This document shows, in pieces, positions 13,409 through 16,732 of a stretch of 16,732 bases of DNA; position 1 is the stretch's first letter, and every line of letters begins with the position of its first letter. Made by a program: the position numbers and the translations under genes. Below the pieces are notes generated by a model that saw nothing but the letters and a program-made list of their open reading frames with translations, was not told where the DNA came from and made no database searches. Location: the NCBI GenBank assembly GCA_045536045.1, contig JAZSMU010000059.1, positions 1-16,732 on the forward strand, read 5' to 3'. This stretch comes from RGIG1918 sp045536045. GTDB lineage: Bacteria; Cyanobacteriota; Vampirovibrionia; Gastranaerophilales; Gastranaerophilaceae.

Positions 13409-14017
13409 ATGTTTGATTATATTATAGGCAAATTAGTTTCAAAAAATTATCCTTATATTGTTGTTGAGTGCAATAATATTGGTTATTCTCTTATGACAAA
13501 CATCAGAACCATAAATTCTCTTCCAGAGCTTGATTCTGATATTAAAATCTATACAAAATTAATTCATAGAGAAGACAATATGTTTCTTTGTGGATTTTTG
13601 GCTAAAGAAGATAGAGTAATTTTTGATACCCTAACTTCAGTTTCTGGAGTTGGAGTTAAAATGGCTCTTAAAGTTTTTGATGAATTTTCATCTTCAGAAT
13701 TAATCTCAGCTGTTTTAGATGGAGATTATAAATTAATATCTAAAGCAAAAGGAATTGGACCAAAACTTGCACAAAAAATAATTTTAGAGCTTAAAGATAA
13801 ATTAACTCAAAAAGAATTTTCAACCACAATGTTAATTTCAAAACATGAAGGCAAAAATATTAATTCTGAAATTATTTCAGAAGTTCAAACAATATTAATT
13901 TCTTTAGGGTATAATGATAAAGAAATTGAAAGTGCGATAGATAATATTTCCCCATCTTCAAAAGACGACGCACAAGAAATTTTAAGGCTATGCTTAACAC
14001 AATTATCTAATGGATAG
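13409..14017 (+). CDS. ruvA: Holliday junction branch-migration protein RuvA
   Basis: RuvA binds four-way DNA junctions as a tetramer and loads the RuvB motor for branch migration during recombinational repair. At 202 residues it is full length. Domain I is an OB fold (start MFDYIIGKLVSKNYPYIVVECNNIGY; LIHREDNMFLCGF near residue 60). Domain II has two helix-hairpin-helix motifs, LTSVSGVGVKMALKVF and ISKAKGIGPKLAQKIILELKDKL. Domain III (SEIISEVQTILISLGYNDKEIESAI to the end) is the RuvB-contacting helical domain. AGGA 6 bp before ATG 13409 supports the start. The TAG stop lies within the ribosome binding site of glgA, so the two are almost certainly one transcript. ruvB and ruvC are not in the window. 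Confidence 0.95.
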   Translation: MFDYIIGKLVSKNYPYIVVECNNIGYSLMTNIRTINSLPELDSDIKIYTKLIHREDNMFLCGFLAKEDRVIFDTLTSVSGVGVKMALKVFDEFSSSELISAVLDGDYKLISKAKGIGPKLAQKIILELKDKLTQKEFSTTMLISKHEGKNINSEIISEVQTILISLGYNDKEIESAIDNISPSSKDDAQEILRLCLTQLSNG

Positions 14018-14025
14018 GAATGAAT

Positions 14026-15450
14026 ATGACAAAGAAGATTAAAGTTTTATTCGCATCAAGCGAAGTTGCACCATTTTCAAAAGTTGGAGGGCTAGCAGAT
14101 GTTGTTGGCGAATTGCCACTTTATCTTGAAAATGAAAATTGTGAAATTGCAATTTTTACTCCACTTTATGGCTGTGTTAATCAAGAAAAATATGACATAA
14201 AAGAGCTTCCAAATTCAGAATTAAGAATGAATATGGGGCATACTCAACATGTTTTCAAATTAAAAATGTGCAAATTGCCAAATTCAAAAAATATCAATGT
14301 ATTTTTTATTGATAATCCAAAATATTTTTCTTGCTTTGATGTGGTTTACCCAAAATGGGTAGATGAAATGTATGAAGCACAAAGATATGTTGCTTTTTCT
14401 TTGGCAACTTTAGAATATGCAAAATTATTAAACTTTAAGCCAGATGTTGTTCATGCTAACGATTGGCATACTGCAATGTTGCCTGTTTATTTAAGGTCTA
14501 ACTATAAATTTGATGAATTTTATAAAGATACTAAAACAGCTTTTTCAATTCATAACCTTGCTTATCAAGGTGCAGTAGACCCAGCTATTATAGATTTTTC
14601 TAATATGAGATGGGATAATGTTTATAATGAAAACTGTGTTGAACATTATGGCAAGGTTAATTGGGTAAAAGGTGCAATTCAATGGTCTGATAAGATTTTT
14701 GCAGTTTCTCCAAGATATGCTCAAGAAATTTTAGGCTCTGAATTTGGAGAAGGAATGGACTACACCCTAAGAGGGCAAACACACAAAATTGCTGGTATTT
14801 TAAATGGTGTTCATTATGACAAAAAGAAATTTAATTTAAAAGAAAAAGCACCTCTGAAAGCAAAAATTCAAAAACTTTTTGGGCTTGAAGAAAATCCAAA
14901 CAGGCCTTTAGTTGCAATGATTACTCGTCTTGTTCATCAAAAAGGTTTGGACCTTGTTGATTTTGCAAAATTTGATTTAATGAATCTTCCTGCAGATTTT
15001 GTATTTTTAGGAACAGGTTCAACTAATTATGAAAATATGCTTATTTGGTCATCAAATAATTCAGGCAATATGCGTGCTTGGATAGATTTTAAGGCAGATT
15101 TAAGCGAAGAAATATATAAAGCTTCAGACTTTTTCTTAATGCCATCTTTATTTGAGCCTTGTGGCATTTCTCAAATGATAGCTCTTAAATATGGTTCAAT
15201 TCCAATTGTTAGGGCAGTTGGTGGCTTAGATGACACAATAATTTCATACAATGGCGAAAATGCCAATGGTTTCAAATTCTTAGGCTATGACGCTAGAAGT
15301 ATGGTTGATGAAATTAAAAATGCAATTTGGACATATTACGACAGAAAAGATGATTATAAAAAACTTCAAGAAAACGCACTAAACACACGCTTTACTTGGG
15401 TTGATAGTGCTAAAAAATATAGAGAAGAATATGATAAAATTTTGAATTAA
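14026..15450 (+). CDS. glgA: Glycogen synthase (ADP-glucose type, GT5)
   Basis: This enzyme adds glucose from ADP-glucose to growing alpha-1,4-glucan in glycogen storage. Two in-frame ATGs exist (14020, 14026); the TAGGA ribosome binding site (14015-14019) touches the first but is 6 bp before the second, so I choose 14026 (474 residues, normal for GlgA). The N-terminal Rossmann domain opens KVLFASSEVAPFSKVGGLADVVGELP, with the KVGGL ADP-glucose loop (19-23). HANDWHTAMLPVYLR and SIHNLAYQG are family markers. The C-terminal domain has ITRLVHQKGLDLV and LFEPCGISQMIALKYGSIPIVRAVGGL (GT-B nucleotide-sugar site with the conserved Glu and VGGL). No other glg genes are adjacent. The next gene is a phosphate-ester sugar transporter, which could feed glucose phosphate to this pathway. 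Confidence 0.95.
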   Translation: MTKKIKVLFASSEVAPFSKVGGLADVVGELPLYLENENCEIAIFTPLYGCVNQEKYDIKELPNSELRMNMGHTQHVFKLKMCKLPNSKNINVFFIDNPKYFSCFDVVYPKWVDEMYEAQRYVAFSLATLEYAKLLNFKPDVVHANDWHTAMLPVYLRSNYKFDEFYKDTKTAFSIHNLAYQGAVDPAIIDFSNMRWDNVYNENCVEHYGKVNWVKGAIQWSDKIFAVSPRYAQEILGSEFGEGMDYTLRGQTHKIAGILNGVHYDKKKFNLKEKAPLKAKIQKLFGLEENPNRPLVAMITRLVHQKGLDLVDFAKFDLMNLPADFVFLGTGSTNYENMLIWSSNNSGNMRAWIDFKADLSEEIYKASDFFLMPSLFEPCGISQMIALKYGSIPIVRAVGGLDDTIISYNGENANGFKFLGYDARSMVDEIKNAIWTYYDRKDDYKKLQENALNTRFTWVDSAKKYREEYDKILN

Positions 15451-15469
15451 GAAAATTTTGTCGTATAAT
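15442..15469 (+). promoter_or_regulatory. Promoter of the OPA-family transporter
   Basis: TTGAAT (15442-15447), a 16-bp spacer and a perfect TATAAT (15464-15469), 30 bp before ATG 15500. The -35 box overlaps the last codons of glgA. GAGG at 15489-15492 is the ribosome binding site. Confidence 0.55.
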
Positions 15470-15499
15470 TTTAAGATACTTGTTAGATGAGGAATTAGA

Positions 15500-16732
15500 A
15501 TGTTTAAAAAATTAGCTGGGTTTTTTGCTCAACCTAAAGAAATTGAGGTTAACAAAACTCAAGAAGAAATTGACAAATTATATCCTATACTTAGAAGAGA
15601 TATCTTTTTTGCGTCTTTTATTGGTTATACAATTTTTTATTTGTGTAAGAAAAATATAGCAGTTGCCTTGCCTGGTTTGAGTGCAGAATTTGGCTATACA
15701 AATACAGAACTTGGCTTGTTGGGTAGCTCTTTATATTTAACATATGGAATCGGTAAATTTGTAAATGGTGTTTTCGCTGATGGTTCAGATGTTAGAAAAT
15801 TTTTCCCAACAGCATTAATCATGACTGCAATTGCAAACATTTGTTTTGCACTTTCTGCTGTATTTATTACACCTGGTGAAGTTTCATTCTTTGGGCTTCC
15901 AACAAACAGTATTTTATTGTGGTTATTTGTATTCTTCTGGGGTGCAAGTGGTTGGTTCCAATCTATGGGATTCCCTGCAGTTGCAAAAAGTTTAACATTT
16001 TGGTTCTCAAATTCTGAACGTGGAACAAAATGGGCACTTTGGTCTTGCTCTCATCAAGTAGGTACTTTTTTAAGCGTTATTATTTCTGGATATTTGGTTT
16101 CGCATTTTGGTTGGAGAATGGCTTTCTTCGTGCCTGGAACTATTGCTATTTTAGCAGCGATTTGGTTGTTTACTAAATTAAGAGATAAACCACAATCTCT
16201 AGGCTTGCCTGATGTTGAAACATATAGAGGCGAAGCTGTTGCTAAAAAAGATGATAATGTTGATGAAGATACAAGAAGTTATGGAGAAATCTTTAAAGAA
16301 AATATTTTATTCAATAAAACAATTTGGATGCTTGCAATAGCTTATATATTTGTTTATGTTATCAGATTTGGCGTAGAAGATTGGGTAATCAAATACCTAT
16401 CTGAGGTAAAAAATAACCCTATAGAATTGGCTTCTCTAAAACTTAGCTCTTTGCCTTTAGCAGGTATTTTAGGCACAGTTTATGCTGGAGTTATTTCTGA
16501 TAAGTTATTCAAAGGCAAACGCGCACCTGTAAATATAATGTATTTAGTTGGTATTGTAGTTTGTTTGCTTTTATTTAAATTCAACACAACAAGTGCAATA
16601 GATTTTGTTCTTATAGGACTTATTGGTGCATTCACTTATGGTCCTCAAATGATGATTGGTGGGCTTTGTGCTGTAGAAAATAGCTCTAAAAAAGTAGCTT
16701 CTGCTGCAACAGGCTTTACTGGAATATTTAAC
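15500..16732 (+). CDS. Organophosphate:phosphate antiporter, GlpT/UhpT family, 3' end cut
   Basis: The frame opens at ATG 15500, 7 bp after GAGG, and stays open for 411 codons to the window edge, so only the last membrane helices and the stop are missing (family length about 440-460). It is a 12-helix major-facilitator transporter of the OPA group, which exchanges glycerol-3-phosphate or hexose phosphates for phosphate across the inner membrane. Markers: GYTIFYLCKKN-x-AVALPGL (42-60), WGASGWFQSMGFPAVAKSL, then WFSNSERGTKWALWSCSHQVG with H185, and YVIRFGVEDWVIKYL with R289 (matching GlpT Arg269). The other phosphate-binding Arg (GlpT Arg45) is Lys50 here. The family includes the UhpC sensor, and transporter versus sensor and exact substrate cannot be decided. 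It directly follows glgA with its own promoter. Confidence 0.85.
   Translation, partial: MFKKLAGFFAQPKEIEVNKTQEEIDKLYPILRRDIFFASFIGYTIFYLCKKNIAVALPGLSAEFGYTNTELGLLGSSLYLTYGIGKFVNGVFADGSDVRKFFPTALIMTAIANICFALSAVFITPGEVSFFGLPTNSILLWLFVFFWGASGWFQSMGFPAVAKSLTFWFSNSERGTKWALWSCSHQVGTFLSVIISGYLVSHFGWRMAFFVPGTIAILAAIWLFTKLRDKPQSLGLPDVETYRGEAVAKKDDNVDEDTRSYGEIFKENILFNKTIWMLAIAYIFVYVIRFGVEDWVIKYLSEVKNNPIELASLKLSSLPLAGILGTVYAGVISDKLFKGKRAPVNIMYLVGIVVCLLLFKFNTTSAIDFVLIGLIGAFTYGPQMMIGGLCAVENSSKKVASAATGFTGIFN

Overview
The window is AT-rich DNA densely packed with bacterial genes on both strands. My best guess for the source is a non-photosynthetic relative of cyanobacteria, the Vampirovibrionia/Melainabacteria group (order Gastranaerophilales), a common gut lineage. 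This rests on the AT-rich codon use, type IV pilus assembly genes, bacterial glycogen synthase, and accessory proteins whose N-termini look like ones I associate with that group (for example ISFGSTYKI). It is inference; no 16S rRNA or other decisive marker is present. Of 17 genes with a visible stop codon, 15 end in TAA, 2 in TAG and none in TGA.

Positions 1-6400 look accessory. In order they hold a MORN/YwqK-type repeat protein (minus strand, cut by the window start), an unrecognised 136-residue protein (minus), a WYL-domain regulator (plus), a ParB/sulfiredoxin-like protein (plus), diaminopimelate dehydrogenase Ddh (plus; the one clearly metabolic gene here), a secreted protein made of about six 20-residue YD-like repeats (plus), an ADP-ribosyltransferase-like protein and a GNAT-like acetyltransferase (minus, GNAT first in transcription), and an 85-residue orphan (plus). 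Several short repeated or palindromic DNA elements lie in the gaps, notably around the WYL regulator and before the repeat protein.

Positions 6400-9100 hold a YbgC-type acyl-CoA thioesterase (minus), a long-chain acyl-CoA synthetase (plus) and a 54-residue ORF (minus) with its own promoter, strong ribosome binding site and a clear intrinsic terminator.

Positions 9100-11470 (minus) encode a fused PilM-PilN protein and a PilO-like protein with overlapping stop and start codons. Together they would form the inner-membrane alignment platform of a type IV pilus or related secretion machine.

Positions 11570-16732 (plus) are a housekeeping run: rRNA methyltransferase RlmB (apparently a leaderless or nearly leaderless mRNA), an RpoD-type sigma factor, RuvA, glycogen synthase GlgA and an organophosphate:phosphate antiporter of the GlpT/UhpT family, cut by the window end. 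Recognisable -10 boxes precede most of these genes, so they are probably several transcription units, with ruvA-glgA the one clearly coupled pair. No tRNA, rRNA, CRISPR array, insertion sequence or origin was seen, and no stretch longer than 300 bases lacks a gene.

The most interesting part is the accessory block. It includes the ADP-ribosyltransferase/GNAT pair, whose N-termini lack classical signal peptides but carry short Asn-rich or SF(K/G) tags, and the duplicated DNA elements flanking the WYL regulator.
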